A stretch of 42,918 nt of DNA from Lingula anatina (taxonomy: Eukaryota; Brachiopoda; Lingulata; Lingulida; Lingulidae), in contig NW_019774136.1 in NCBI RefSeq assembly GCF_001039355.2, positions 448,635-491,552 on the forward strand, read 5' to 3'. Both the position numbers and the translations under genes were made by a program. The stretch's first letter is position 1. Each line of letters begins with the position of its first letter. This document shows, piece by piece, positions 1 through 12,669 of this stretch. The notes under the pieces are model-generated. The model was not told where the DNA came from. It worked only from the letters and a program-made list of their open reading frames with translations, and searched no databases.

Positions 1-415
1 CAGACGGCAACGTAGACTACGACGTTTTCATGAAAGGCAGAATCTATTAGAATATACACACGATGATGCAATTTACGAGAGGTTGCGCCTAGCTGTGACA
101 AAAAGAGCGGCAAAAAGGTGGTGGAGATCCTTTACGACGACCTCAAAGCAGACGTTCTTATGCATTTCCAGCCACCCAAAATTGGAGAGTTAGTGCTTTC
201 GTGACACTTTTACGGAAGAGTTCCACTTCCGGCAGACGGTTTCGAGACTACGGTGAGTAACGAGAGAACTAACGACCGAACTTTACGACTGAACTTAGCG
301 ATGAGTTAACGACTGCTTCGTAAAACACCCCTCAAATATCGCTAAGTTTTCTCGTTAGCGAGGTAGTTCAGTAGTTAGTTGTTCTAACTAACTACTGCTT
401 TGTGAAACCGGCCCC
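1..415 (+). mobile_element. Decayed Harbinger-like transposon / foldback element
   Basis: The first ~100 bases read, in one frame from base 2, as an arginine-rich start (RRQRRLRRFHERQNLLEY) followed by a DDAIYERLRL segment. This resembles the N-terminal region of Harbinger/HARBI1-type transposases (Arg-rich, then F-x-E-R-x-N-x-L, then acidic D-D-x-x-Y/L-x-x-x-R). The reading is not continued by recognisable transposase. From about 235 to 415 the DNA folds back on itself: GGTTTC at the left pairs with GAAACC near 402, and CTTAGCGAT with ATCGCTAAG inside. The GTGAAACCGGCCCC end looks like a DNA-transposon terminus. The family call rests on a short stretch, and the element may be cut by the window edge. 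Confidence 0.4.
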
Positions 416-3400
416 AGCTTTGAAACCTGTATGAGAACAACAATACATCATAATAATCATTCATATATGCTAAGTATGAATATTAAAGGTTGAAATGCTG
501 CAAAGTCATTGAAAAGTGCTGTGTGAATAGCCTCTAGGTGTCTGACTGAAAATTTTGATGTCATTGTTTAGAACTAATGTTTCCCATGGACCTGGTTTAG
601 ATCTCGCTGTAGGTGGTCAAATAACTGCTTTGTAATTGCAAATAATTTGAGGTAATTGGAGCATTTATTTCTTTAAACATAATCTTTAAAGATACTGGTT
701 CTAATCAAATTTTTTTCATGCATTTGAAATGTAGTGAAATGTCCTTAATGAACTTAAACACATCTTTTATATCACTATCTTTTAAAAACAATTTCAATTT
801 TTCTCAATCACTTTTGTCTTTCAGTGTTGTCCTTATATTTTCCCTTATCATCTCACATCCCAGTAAATACTGGTAGCAAATACACAAAACAAAACAGACA
901 GAATATTCAGAAAAGCTTGTATTAATGGTCTGAATAAAATATAAGTTTTATAAAGCCTTGTGTGAATACACTAATGTGGAAACAATGGAAGGTGGTTTAT
1001 CCACTGACGGCAGTCTATCTCGGCAGCAACATCTCTGCAGGCACATTCAATAGGCACATAACACATCATTATAACGTGGGAACACAAATAATTCATGACC
1101 AAAGGTAATAAAAGTTGCATGACAACTGAACAGAAAGGTGTTGCAGGTCTGTTATATTGACGGATTGTTTGTTGATTGGATTCAGATCTGATCTAGAAGA
1201 TTGGTTTTAAGTGTGGTTTTTGAGTAGAGTTTAATTAGAGAGAGACTTGGGTCTCTGCAGTCACCATAGAGCTGGGTGGTGACGGTGTTTTATTCGACAC
1301 TATTTCTGTTGGCTCTTTCCTAATAGGGATGTATTGACAAAAGATACAGTGATTCACTCTCTGGTTTTGATTTCCAGTTTAACTGGGCCAGAATTTTTAT
1401 GTCTGTCTTTAACTTGGGACAGTAATTTTTATTCCACTATGAAATTCATTAGTCAGATTTAAGCTTCAAAATTAAGTCCTTGATTTCTAAAATTTATTTT
1501 TGGTTTGGTATGAAGATCAGTGAGAAGAAATTCTAGTAAATACTATCAAAAATAATTTGAAATTTTACCTGACATTTTTGGGCATAAGGAAAAAAGGAGA
1601 GACAGAGAAAGGAACTCCATTGTGACCTACACATTCACTCAGTATTGTTTGCAATGGTGCCAGGTAAAACACATGATGTGGGCAGCATGGGTTATTAATG
1701 AGAATCAGAGAAATACTTATTGACAAGGACACTTCAGGTGCTCTCAGAAGACCATTATTTGGATGTATTTCCAGTATTCTCAAGGAAAACAAGAACATCA
1801 GCACTGGAAAAGTGAATAAGTGCCAACTATTGGGAAAATAACTTTTTAGACCTGGATTATACTTCGATTGAGACAAAGAGAAAAGGATGGTGACTTTTTA
1901 AAATGTCCTTATGCCATGGAGCTTTGCCTTGGAATACATCAGTGTAGGTTATTGACTAAATAATGGAAGAACACTTTCTTGAAAATATTGTTTAGGAAGA
2001 TACCAAGTTATCTGAAGAGTGATTGCTCTGTTCTTAATTCAACCAGTGCTTCATTTTGGGCTTCAGAGGAGGTGGTAAGCCTTGAGAATGGTAGATTATT
2101 TTCACAGCATCACATAGAAGCTGACTTTTTTCACCTGACAATTGGATGCTTTTTTGGCTCTTAATTGATAAAATTGCTGATAACATTTTTCTGGGCGAAG
2201 TCCTCTTTAAGTATTCACAATAGGGTTATTATTACTAGGAAAACACTTGCAACAAAAAAACTTGATTATTAAAAATAATCGGATTGAAAACCCTGAGCAG
2301 AAATTAAGAGAACAGATGTCATTCTCACTGTATTAACTGGAAACTGAGATTATCATTTAGTGCACAGTGCAGTCTCGTCCTCAGGGGCCCCTCTTGTAAC
2401 ATAATTAACTCAAACATCTGATATTGTCAACTGAGTGGGAAAAAAACTGAAGATAGATCTGTGGTTAAAGATATAATGAGTTAATGGGGGAAAGGACCAG
2501 ATGGCAAGACCGCAGGACACACAGTCACTCCAGGGGACGGAGTTCTGAGAGGCTTCTCTGATGGGATTTTTTAACAAAAAGAGCATCCAGATGTGTTTTC
2601 TAGGGATTCTGAGAGAAACACTTTGATACCTGGGGACATATGATGTGACAATAGTGAATATCCTAGAGAATGGGTGGAACAGAAAACAAGAACACTAGAG
2701 AACTGGATACAAGATATTAGCATTATTTTATATTCCGTTACTTAGGTTGATAACTATACACGGAATCCTGGAGACAGACATATTCTCATCCTTAGGGAAT
2801 GAAAAATAGTAAATTTATATTTTTTGTTCACTGGATGTTTGGACATATATCACAAGGCTTGGAAAGTCTCATCTCCTAACTGGACAGAGCAGGGCTATAT
2901 CAGAGCAAGGGCCTGGTAGCCTGATCATTAATTAATGACAATCTACATGCACAGCAGTCAAGGAGCAGAATCAATTATGACATAACAACCTGCATTGCTT
3001 CCAATATTGCTGGTAGTGCAGAGGTAATTGCACTGTGGATCAGAGGCATACACATAAAATGTGAGAGAAAAGTAACCGCAAAGTTTTTCTCTTTCCCTAT
3101 CATTTCATTGCCAAGTAGAAAATTAAACAGTGTAGTGATTATTACAGAAAATGATGGAATGTTTGGCAGTGGCCTGTGTTCCCAAGTGCCCAGCGGACAC
3201 CTGAGAAGGGCATCCAGAAATTGGGCAAACTATTTTGATACATTATCGCAAGATTTGTGGAAAATTGTTTCAATTAAAAGCTGATCGGAGAAGGGAACAA
3301 GGCATAATTACATAAACATCATTTAGGAAATTAGGATTTTGTTTCTCCTGGACGGAGCTTAAGTGCGGTTTTTACCAATCAGACAAACCTCAGCATGGCT

Positions 3401-3690
3401 CTTAGTTAATTTTTCAACCACCAGGTCGGAAAAAGTGGAGAGAAAATGTCAGAGGTCAGCTGAATTGGTGTCATTAATGCTAATAACACTTATATTACAA
3501 GTGATAACTTCACCATTAAGTGACCTCTACAGAGATTTCTGGACTCTGAGCAAAGGAGGTTCACAAAGAGGACACCTGGGATATTTTTGCAATTCTGTAA
3601 TTTTTTGGAAAGCAAAGACGTAATTATCAAATCCAGTCATAAGTAAAATAAATATACTGAATGCTTGATCTCAAATGAGATAAGTGTAGA
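416..3690. other. No recognised gene; upstream flank of the giant LRRFIP exon
   Basis: This AT-rich stretch has only short open frames, none with recognisable protein features. The longest (103 codons, minus strand, 1565-1876) has no domain and no splice context I trust. The conserved N-terminal exons of LRRFIP must lie further upstream if they are joined to this locus, so this may be intron, 5' UTR or promoter sequence. A stretch at 3546-3610 resembles the start of the following coding exon (see findings). Confidence 0.5.
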
Positions 3691-3705
3691 GTGATTACAG
3701 AGAAA

Positions 3706-6700
3706 ATGGAAAGAGGTCATCAAGGTTCATTTGGAATTGCTTGTAACGCTGTCATTGTTGCTGGTCTTAACAAGCATGTCAAGAATATCACATCTGGCTC
3801 AGAAGAGAATAAAATGTATCAAAGCAAAAACAATACCCCGAATACTGTAACAAGCTCCAGCTCAAAGGAAGGAGAAAAAGAAAATTTTGATAGCAAAAAT
3901 AATCGGCAAGATACTAAAATTCGTCACTTAAAGGGAGTGAAAAAGCTCATGTTTGACAGCAAAAATAGTTTACCAAGCACTGAAGTTGTTTCTGGTGCCA
4001 AGTTGACATCGGAGGGCAGAATTAATCAGCAAACCACTGCAATCACATCTTGCTCTAAGGTGAAAGAAACAGAGACCTATGACAACAAAAATAATCAGCC
4101 AGGTTCTTGTATAAACACTGAGAAACCTGAGCAGAGATCAGAACAGCAGACAGGAGGGAGTGACAAGCACAAACATTCTGTACATAGCCACAAGTTCATA
4201 CCTCACTCTACACAAACATACCAGGGAATAGATATACACAAACAAGGCACTGGGCTCCTGAGTAAGGACCCTGAGATGGATCGGGTTTTTGCTGTTCCAA
4301 CAGGAATAGTGCTGCAGCGCATGAAGCAGCTACAGGAGGGTCATGTGGGTAGCAACAGGATTGGAAGTCGGGCTGAAAAGATAGAAACTGAACCAGTTTT
4401 GCTCAGTCCTGGTGGTGGCTTAAGCAAGCAGAGGAGCTCCTCAGGATCAAAAAAAGGGCTGTCACATAAATATCAACTGCAAGAGAAGGCAGTTCACTTT
4501 GACGGGGATAATTCTGCTTCTTTTGGAGACTGGAAATACCACAGAAATACAAGAGATGTTAAAAAGGACGAGATTCCCCAGAAAGACGTCAGTGGAAATT
4601 TAAAAAGCAGAGTTGGTGATATTACACGTAAAAATACCTTTGATGATCCAATTTACACAAGCCGTGACACACCTCTGACACCTTTCAAAATAAAGGTAGA
4701 CTCTGGAGAAATATGCGCAAAGAAAGATCTATCTCTGCTACCACAGAAATCAAGTGTTTCAGAAGATGAGGATCCCAGCACTGGGCAAGAACCTTGTAGA
4801 GAAAACACTTCAGTGCAATATTTTTCAGAAACCCAGAAGTCATTACACTCACCGCCTGCCTGTAGTGTTATTATAAGGGGTGATGCAGTTGATAAAGATA
4901 CCAACAGAAAAAAGCACCAAACACAGGGGAAGTCAGATGAGAGACTTGTAACTGCTCTCAGTAATATCACTGTTTGTAGCACCAAGGCACCTGAGCAAAA
5001 TCACAGACATGGGTCTGGTGATGAGAAAGAAAAATATGCCCAAAATGATGATGGTTTTATAATTAGCCAAACCAAAGGTACCTCAAAATGGGGAGGCAAG
5101 ACTGAGAAATATCTGGCCAGAGAAGTTGGAAAATTCAGTGCAAAAATCGAGGATTCTGAATCAGCCAAAAAACTGAATATAAATGGAACAAAGACAAAGG
5201 AAACCCAAGAGGACAATAAGACAGCCAATACAGGACCAGATGTGAAGTCAGCCAGTGACAGTAAGACTAAGCAGGCATATGGCAATTCTGTCAAAGCAAA
5301 AGCCTCACTATTTGAGCAAGCATCAAAGACTGATGTTACTGATTCTGTTGTGTCCCAACTAAAGAAAAAATTGGCTAAGAAAACTCATTGGAGCCCAAAC
5401 CATTCTTCTCCTTCGTCTTCACCACAAAACAAAGGTGATTTTAGTTTTAAGAAACAACCAGAAAAATTAAAACTCCATTCCCCAGTTTCAGTTGTAAATT
5501 ATATCGTGACAGCCCCACCACCACCACCACCACCACCAGTGACAGAATCTGTGCCACACAACAGCATTCCCCAGGCCAGCATAAACACAGATCAGTCCGA
5601 GCAGTCAGACAGTGGGTCGTCAACAGCCACTGGTGACACTGTCATGGGGAACACCGTCAGCTCAGATGACAGCTCCATTTCGAATGGGAAACAGCACCAC
5701 CAGCACCACCCTGGAGACCCAGGGGCCAGTGCAAGGAGAGATAATTTTGCCGCCATATCCAATTCATGGTCTAGTGGCTCGAGATCCCACAGGAATTTTG
5801 AGGGTTATTATAACTGCAGACAGGCCCAAGATAAGTGGCGTCAACATTCTGATGGATTTCAAGGTCCAGGTTATTCCAACTGTTTATCCAAAAATTGGCG
5901 TTTGCACTCACCTCCTTTGCATGACCGTTATGACCATTATTGGGGCAATGAAACAAAACATTTAGCATGGCAGGATCACCCTTATCAAAAATTTAAGCAT
6001 TCCTCTGATTATCAGGGAAAAGAGCAGGCAATATGGAAAGATGTTGAAATGGCACGAGCAAAGAACATTCCACCAGTAGACTCTGAGGATACATGGCGAT
6101 ATAAACATGATGGTAAATTAACCCAGTACCCCTCGCCACCAGCTCATGTAAGGTACAGTGATAGCAAACAGAGGGCAGATGACTTCCCATACTCTGATGT
6201 CCCGTATAATCATCACGAGGGCTATGATGCACAAGTTGGCTCCAGTCAAGAAATACGTAGTCCCTGTCAGAAATGGGACAGATACCCAGAATATTTTGAA
6301 TGTGATTATCCTCTAAGAGAAGATTCATTTTGGTCACAAAGAGAGAACCGGGACAGTGTTGTTAGAGATCAGAGAGTTGTCTATCCAGGCGACCAAGGTC
6401 TGAATTACACTGGGCATAAGGGGGTGAGATACCAGGATGATTATAGATATGACCACTTGGAAGAGAAGTACCTATTCCCTGGGTCAGTAAGTGCAGAATT
6501 CAACCCACCAAGAATGTCTGATGGCCATATTGATTTTCGCAGCGAGCTTAATTTGACATCAGCCTATCCTGAGACGAGGGTCATCTGGGGTGATGATGAC
6601 ACTGATCAGAGGCATGGAAGTTGTGGTGCTGTGTATTCCATGCAAGATGCTGACCTGCACTCTCCTGCCAGGTTTCCTGGAACGAATGATGGCAATTATG

Positions 6701-9054
6701 CCAGCATAGACGCTTATTCCAGGGAGGAGGAGTCCAGTTATACCAGAGTTGAAGATGGTTTATATGAAGACAAAAGAGCACACTCTGTTGATGATTGGGG
6801 TTCTGAGAACCGTTATGCTCAGAGAGATGAAGGGGCTGCCGCGATTTATGCCACTGTGAACAAATGGAAGAAACAGGACAGAGAAATTATACACGATGAA
6901 AAGGGAGACCAAATCGGGACTCAAGATCTGCCATATTTGGAAGCTCAGAGCCAAGAAGGAGAAGAAGTTGAAGATGGGACCAATTCCCCAAGAAGGTTAT
7001 CATACCACAGTGATTTACATTTATCACTGTCCATATCAGACAATCAACCAACTTTGACTGGTCAAACTGACCATCAGAGTAAAAAGGGACGTCTCTTTCT
7101 TCTCACCCTATCCAACCCAACCTCGCCTACATCTGATATAGAGAAAACAGCAGGCAGGCCGGGAGATACCAATACTGGATTGACAGTTGAGGCTGTGGGT
7201 AGTGAGAAAAGGGAAATGGAGACAGGAGCCAGAGGGGAATCCCTTGACAGAGAATTGAAAAGTGCTGTGAAGGCGCAGTGTGACAACAGAAGATCAGGAA
7301 TGTATGTGAAAGACACATCATTAATTCTGGTCAGTGGAAACAACCCAGAAAGTTTATCTGTAAGCAATGATACTAGGCAAAGGCAAAATGCTTATAATTA
7401 CCAGCTCTCCAAAGAGACAGGTTATCCTCCAAAGGGCACTGTCGTGAATGTGACTACTGGTGACACCTATAGTTCAGATGGGAAACCACATGATGACCTT
7501 AACAGTTTAGATGAAAGAGCACAAGACAACCGTAATTGTCTGGGTGAGGAGACAGGTGGTGACCCCTACAGTAGTTCACATGATTCGTATGCCCCTCCCA
7601 TTTACCACACTGAAATGAACATGCAAACTGGAGCTGCCACAGAGTGTTTTAATGGTGATTATTATGACAAATACCAGCCCATCTCTGGTGGTTCTAATGA
7701 TAAAGAGGAGAACATTAATTTCAAGCCAACATCACCATCTTTGGCAGTGATGATGGAAAAGAGCACCAAGACACAAGCTGTTGCCCCACATTATGTTCCC
7801 AATAGTCATGAATACAAGGATGGATTTCATAACAAACTCACATCACCCAGTTATGGTAATGAGGATGCAGTGATCAGTGTCACACGTGTTGTCGGTGTAA
7901 CAGATGGAAAACCAAATCAAAAGACATTGCCATGCTCTGCGTCCACGTCAGGAGTCATTTCACCTAACAAGGTGCTTGATGTTGGTGGGTGCTCTGGCTT
8001 AGAGGTAAATGGTAAGACATCAGAGACCTTAGAACCCTGTGAAGATAACAAGGGGAAAGGAATAACTGCAAAAGAGAAGGAAGTTGGTCAGTCTGATTCA
8101 GTGGAAGAAGACAACACTGTTGAAATTTATATTAACTTTCCACCTGCTGTACGGAACACTGCCAGGAAGGATCCAAATGAGAAAAAAAATTCTTCAAAGT
8201 TTGAGTCATTGCCAGCCTCAAAGATAAAAGATTCTTATAAAACAAAAACGGCCTTAAATGCTCAATTTCCACTTGATGTGTCAAGCATGAGTAGATGGAA
8301 TGCTACATCTGGGGAAAGTGGGGAGAAACTAGGTAGGACTGTTATTTCCATTGAAGGTGACTCAGACAAGATAATGGAGTATGGGGATCCTACAAGAGAC
8401 GATGGTTGTGAAGTCAAAGATGCAAATGTTGATTGTCGTTATGTTAGCTATTGTATGGTGAGAACTGAAATGGAAGGTGATGAAGCGGATGAACATTCGC
8501 CACAAATGGGTATAGATTCCCCACAGAGTGAGGACAAACAAGAAGATGGACAGTGTGAAACCACAGTGCTGCAGAAAGATGACGAAGACATTGAGGAGAA
8601 TCAGATAATTTCTGGTTGGTCTGAAACGAAGTCAAAAGAAACTGAAGTATGTAGCGAACATAGGTACCATAAACGTGAAGAGTCCGTGTTCTCCCCACCG
8701 CCAAAACCACCAAGATCTAAACCACCAGATAATGTATCCAAGGATACGGAGTCAGAATTGGCACATTATAATGGTAGTAATTTGAGTGACACGTTATTAT
8801 TAGAGCACAAAGAATTTGTGGAGGTTCTTTCTGGTTGTTCTAGCCCCCGTTTCAAAAACAAAAAGCAGAAACTACGCCAGGACCCAGGAGGCGAGTCTGA
8901 GACCTACCTTTCGTATTTATCCCCAATTATAGATTGGAAGAAATTGTTAAGGGTTCGACTCGAAGATGAGTTTGGTCATGGGGACGTTCGTTCTTTGGCT
9001 TCCAGTGGGCGGAGCACACCATGTGATTATGCAGATAGTGATGTGGAGTGGCAG
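3706..9054 (+). CDS. Giant exon (about 1,783 codons) of the LRRFIP gene, disordered
   Basis: This is a single open frame of 5.3 kb. I start it at the ATG at 3706, which has a good context (A at -3, G at +4). An in-frame TGA lies 30 bases upstream (3676), and the GTG at 3691 is not a plausible start. A weak acceptor (ATTACAG before 3699) would instead make it an internal exon. It ends at a good donor (CAG|GTAGGA) in phase 0; without splicing the frame runs only 14 codons further. The next exon is also phase 0 and open, so I join it to LRRFIP. No known domain is visible. The protein is hydrophilic and rich in Ser, Asp, Lys, Gly and Tyr. Near the N-terminus are about five copies of a ~22-residue repeat around Y/F-x-S-K-N-N-x-P. 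There is a run of nine prolines near codon 612, a Tyr/His/Trp/Arg-rich middle (about codons 690-960), and a Pro/Lys stretch SPPPKPPRSKPP near codon 1670 resembling an SH3 ligand. The family normally has much shorter exons in front of its coiled coil. Alternatives are a separate gene, or an alternative first coding exon. Confidence 0.75.
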
Positions 9055-10633
9055 GTAGGATTTGTATCAATTTATACATTTTTATATGTTTATGAGTAGG
9101 CTTCTAAAATGCAGCTCTACAAATAGTTACAGTAATCTTCTGAAGAGAGAAAAGCTTTTACATATCATTTCCTTTCTTTTGTGTTTTTTCATTTTGTATA
9201 TAAGTAGACATCAGAATCGCAGATGTGGAAGGTGAGCTCAAAGATTGGTTTGCCTTTCAAAGGGAAAAAAGCTTTCAATTGACATTTATAAAGTGTTTTG
9301 ATTGACAGGCAGTTTGAAGTGCCATCATGAAACAACTGAAATTTTTTAATGGTCAGTATATGTCCCTTCACTAGAAAAAAATAGATATGATCAGGAAAAA
9401 TTGATAACTGGTAGAAATGGGAATAATCCCCCCCCCCCCCCCAGAAAAAAAAAGGATATGCTGCAAAAAAAGTTTTTTCTCTCAAAACAAAAGGAAAAAG
9501 TGAAGAATTGAAAAAATGAGGAGGGGAGGGTACACATAAGCCACCTTTTAATTAATAAAGCAATACACATAAATCATTGAAAGAAAACAAAACGGGGAGA
9601 AATTTTATGCAGTAATGTTATTGCAAATAATTTTTTTTGTTGAAGATTTGAGTTCCATACTACATAAATTGCATGTTGAGGGTGAATCATAAGGACAACA
9701 TCTGGCACCAGATATGAGAGTCCTGTGTGAACAACTGGGTCAGATCTGACTAAGAAGGGTGTGTGTTAGAATCTTGTTCCTTTTTTATGAAGATTTTATG
9801 AGATCCATTTGTAGACAACTAGTTGTAATAATTTTTTTAATGGTGGTGTGATTGCAATGACATTAAACGTGAGGTTTCTGTGCCCATTTAACTTGAAGCC
9901 CTCACGTTTGTGAATGCACGTATGCATGTGAGATTTTTATGCGACTATGTTTTTAAACTGCTAAGGTTGTCAAATGGATATATAAGACTGTTCAGACAAG
10001 GTTTCTTAAGACTGTATGTTATTGTATCCTTATTTATGTAATAACTGGAATTAAGGTTTAGTTAATTTTTTTTTTTTTTTTAGGGGGGGGTCGAGAGACT
10101 TAAGCTTAAATTTAGCAGAAAGATTTAAGTAACTAATTACTCGGAGTGGTGACAGAAGATTCATGCATTTCTATTTTTTTAACTTTGAAAGTAGTGAATT
10201 CAGTATAATAATACAGTAGTGCTCTACTCTGGCACTGGGGTATCCAGTAACTTTAGCTTTTGTTTAGAAATGTAAGAACAGCTTTTGTTTAGAAATGCAA
10301 GGATAATTGGGTTCTAAAGGAAGAAGGGCAGAATTAGTGCTAAATTGGCTTTAGGTACAGCTTTGCTTTAACAAGTATTGTTTTTGTCCTAAGAATTTTT
10401 CTTTTCAAGCAGAATTGTTTATTTCAGAACAGGATTCCTTTGGTTCACTTCAGCGTTTAATTTTAAAAGGAGGAAATTAATGAAAATGTATATGTAATTT
10501 GCCTCACTTGGTATTAGCGTGTTTGTTTTCTGTTAGTATTTTTGTAATGGAAAAATTCTGTCTGACAGTGTTATGTTGCTGCCAAAGAAAATCCAGTATT
10601 TGTGATTTACCCATTGTTTGTGTTTCTTTCCAG
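9055..10633 (+). other. LRRFIP intron after the giant exon
   Basis: Bounded by GTAGGA and TTTCCAG. It holds homopolymer runs (a 16-C run near 9428, a T run followed by a G run near 10067) and a direct 25-base duplication around GCTTTTGTTTAGAAATG at 10256-10300. No coding signal is seen. Confidence 0.6.
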
Positions 10634-10681
10634 TCTGAAGAAAAACAAGACAAACATTTTGAACTGAAAAGTCAACATACT
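10634..10681 (+). CDS. LRRFIP small exon (16 codons)
   Basis: TTTCCAG acceptor and T|GTGAGT donor bound a 48-base, phase 0-0 cassette encoding SEEKQDKHFELKSQHT. Its length is a multiple of three, so skipping would keep the frame; it could be an alternative cassette joining the giant exon to the conserved body. It has no recognisable motif of its own. Confidence 0.65.
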
Positions 10682-11033
10682 GTGAGTATAGGTTCTTCTG
10701 TTTGAAGCCCAGTTTTGTTAGTCTTCTTCATGTTAAGTGGATTTTGTATATATTAATGTCTTATGATTGACACATACACTGACGCACACACATACACAAA
10801 CACACACACACACACACAGTAACTCGAGTCTGTTTTTACTTAATAAATTGATTTTAATCACCAGCACTGTTGTTCTCATTAATGTATTTTATTTCAGTCT
10901 TAAAATTGTGACCTCTGAACTCAAATAGGGTACAGAACAATTCCAAATCCCCTCTGCAAACCAAAATAAACAGCAAATAATGGTCCATTTTTTGCCACTA
11001 GACAAAATATTATTGTATCTGTGGGCCATTCAC

Positions 11034-11167
11034 AAGTTTATCTTGAAAGCCTGTAAATTCAGAATATTTCTACTTTACCTTTATTTGTCATAATATGCCA
11101 AGTTTACTTTGAAAGCCAGTAAATTCAGAATATTTCTACTTTTACCTTTATTTGTCATAATATGCCA
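11034..11167. repeat. Tandem duplication of about 67 bp in an LRRFIP intron
   Basis: Two adjacent near-identical copies share GAAAGCC-TAAATTCAGAATATTTCTACTTT and a TTTATTTGTCATAATATGCCA end. They differ at only a few bases, so the duplication is recent. Confidence 0.85.
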
Positions 11168-11626
11168 ATGTTATATTGAAAACGGCACCTTACACAACCC
11201 TCACAGTTTTAAACCTCATCTTCAGTTGCATAAAAGCACCAACTTGACTTTTTAGCCTCTGGTTTTTGTCCGTGTCACAAAAGGTGACATATCCATCACT
11301 TAAGCACACCATAGCCTAGGTGGCAAAAGCCTCCTTCCAGAATTTAGTGCACCGAAATCAGCATGACATATGATACACTCTCGCCCCTTTGAAATCTTAG
11401 ATAATAAGTATGACGTTAACCAACTGACTTGTACACAACACTTATAAGAGTAATTCTAGGTTTATTTTCTCATCTTACAATTGTGATTCAACAGTCCCTT
11501 AAACTTTAGGGTAACCAATTTTTTAATCAGCACACCCATAAAGAAAATAGATGAACTATCTTGGTCGTCATTTCATTAGCTAACCAACCCTTTCTATTTC
11601 TCTCTGACCACCGTCCACTCCAACAG

Positions 11627-11695
11627 TCCACTAGTAGAATGGGGTCGTCCAGCAAGCAAGGAGCTGGTCGCAGCAGCAGTCCCGTGGAGTCTAAA
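11627..11695 (+). CDS. LRRFIP serine-rich exon (23 codons)
   Basis: Acceptor CCAACAG and donor AAA|GTAAGA bound a phase 0-0 exon of 69 bases. The product STSRMGSSSKQGAGRSSSPV... is the Ser/Arg-rich linker typical of LRRFIP1/2 before the coiled coil, and a likely phosphorylation region (inferred). It pairs in style with the next exon, which starts TTSRM. Confidence 0.8.
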
Positions 11696-12223
11696 GTAAG
11701 ATCACGCCTGATACTTGCCTGTATCGTAGCTGGCATGAGATGTAGTGGACCAGTCTACTAACCCCAGCTACCATTAACACTGGGACCTCGCTAGTATAGA
11801 ACACGCTTGCCATGGGCTAAAATTGGTTATATTGGACCCTTATGGGCTCGAAGAGGACACCCTCAATGTTTACCCAGGAATATAATTTTGACTATGCGAA
11901 ATTGATATGTCTGTTGTAATTCCCATTTTGCTTCAGTTTCATGTTGTATCTTGGGAAATTAAAACTTTTTTTCATCTTTTTGAACTCTGACTTATGAAAT
12001 GGAAATTGTCCTCATTTGTTGTTTTTACCAAATTATCACCCACTTGACACAAATTATAATTTGTCAGCAAGTTTTTAGCCTATTGGTCACAACCTGTTAA
12101 CATGCTAGTGGGGCCCCACATATTGGTGTGGAGAAGGATGAGGAGGAGGAGGAGGAGAATGCTACACTGTCTCAGATATAATATATTTTAACAAATTTTT
12201 TTCCATTTTTTTCTCTCCACCAG

Positions 12224-12328
12224 ACCACAAGTCGTATGATCTCTACTGGATCCAGTTACTCTGGGTCGCGCCGAGGCAGCGATGATTCTACGGAGTCCAC
12301 ATCCAGGGAAGATAGGAGGGATTTAAAG
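12224..12328 (+). CDS. LRRFIP serine-rich exon (35 codons)
   Basis: Acceptor TCTCCACCAG, donor AAG|GTACTG, phase 0-0. It encodes TTSRMISTGSSYSGSRRGSD followed by a Ser/Thr/Asp-rich tail ending EDRRDLK. The SGSRRGSDDS-like signature directly before the coiled coil is characteristic of LRRFIP proteins. Confidence 0.85.
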
Positions 12329-12669
12329 GTACTGTGATAACATCTAGCGATTATATACTTGCTATTTAAAAAGCATTTTAAAATGAAAGGAGATCCTGAT
12401 TTGGTTGAAACTTAGTAAATTCTTTCACGTCTGAATTAATCTGTCCAAAGGGGTTTATTAAAATTTGTGGAAAAAAAAATGGAAAATTTTTTTCCCACTA
12501 ACAAACAGACAAATAGATGATATGCTATCATGTAAGAAGACTCTCCTTGTAAATGTAAAAAAAAAAAAAAGAAGATAGAGAGCCATCACTGTTAATAAGC
12601 CTCCTTTTTGATGAAATTAACGAATTTTGAAATTGAAGTCAAAATTTGAGGTTTTCTGTCCCATTTCAG

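Noticed and set aside
1565-1876. 103-codon minus-strand open frame
   Set aside because: No domain, no splice or promoter context, composition like the surrounding AT-rich DNA.
4653-8713. Many open frames on the minus strand and the other plus frames across the giant exon
   Set aside because: They are shadows of the 5.3-kb coding frame and contain no protein signature.
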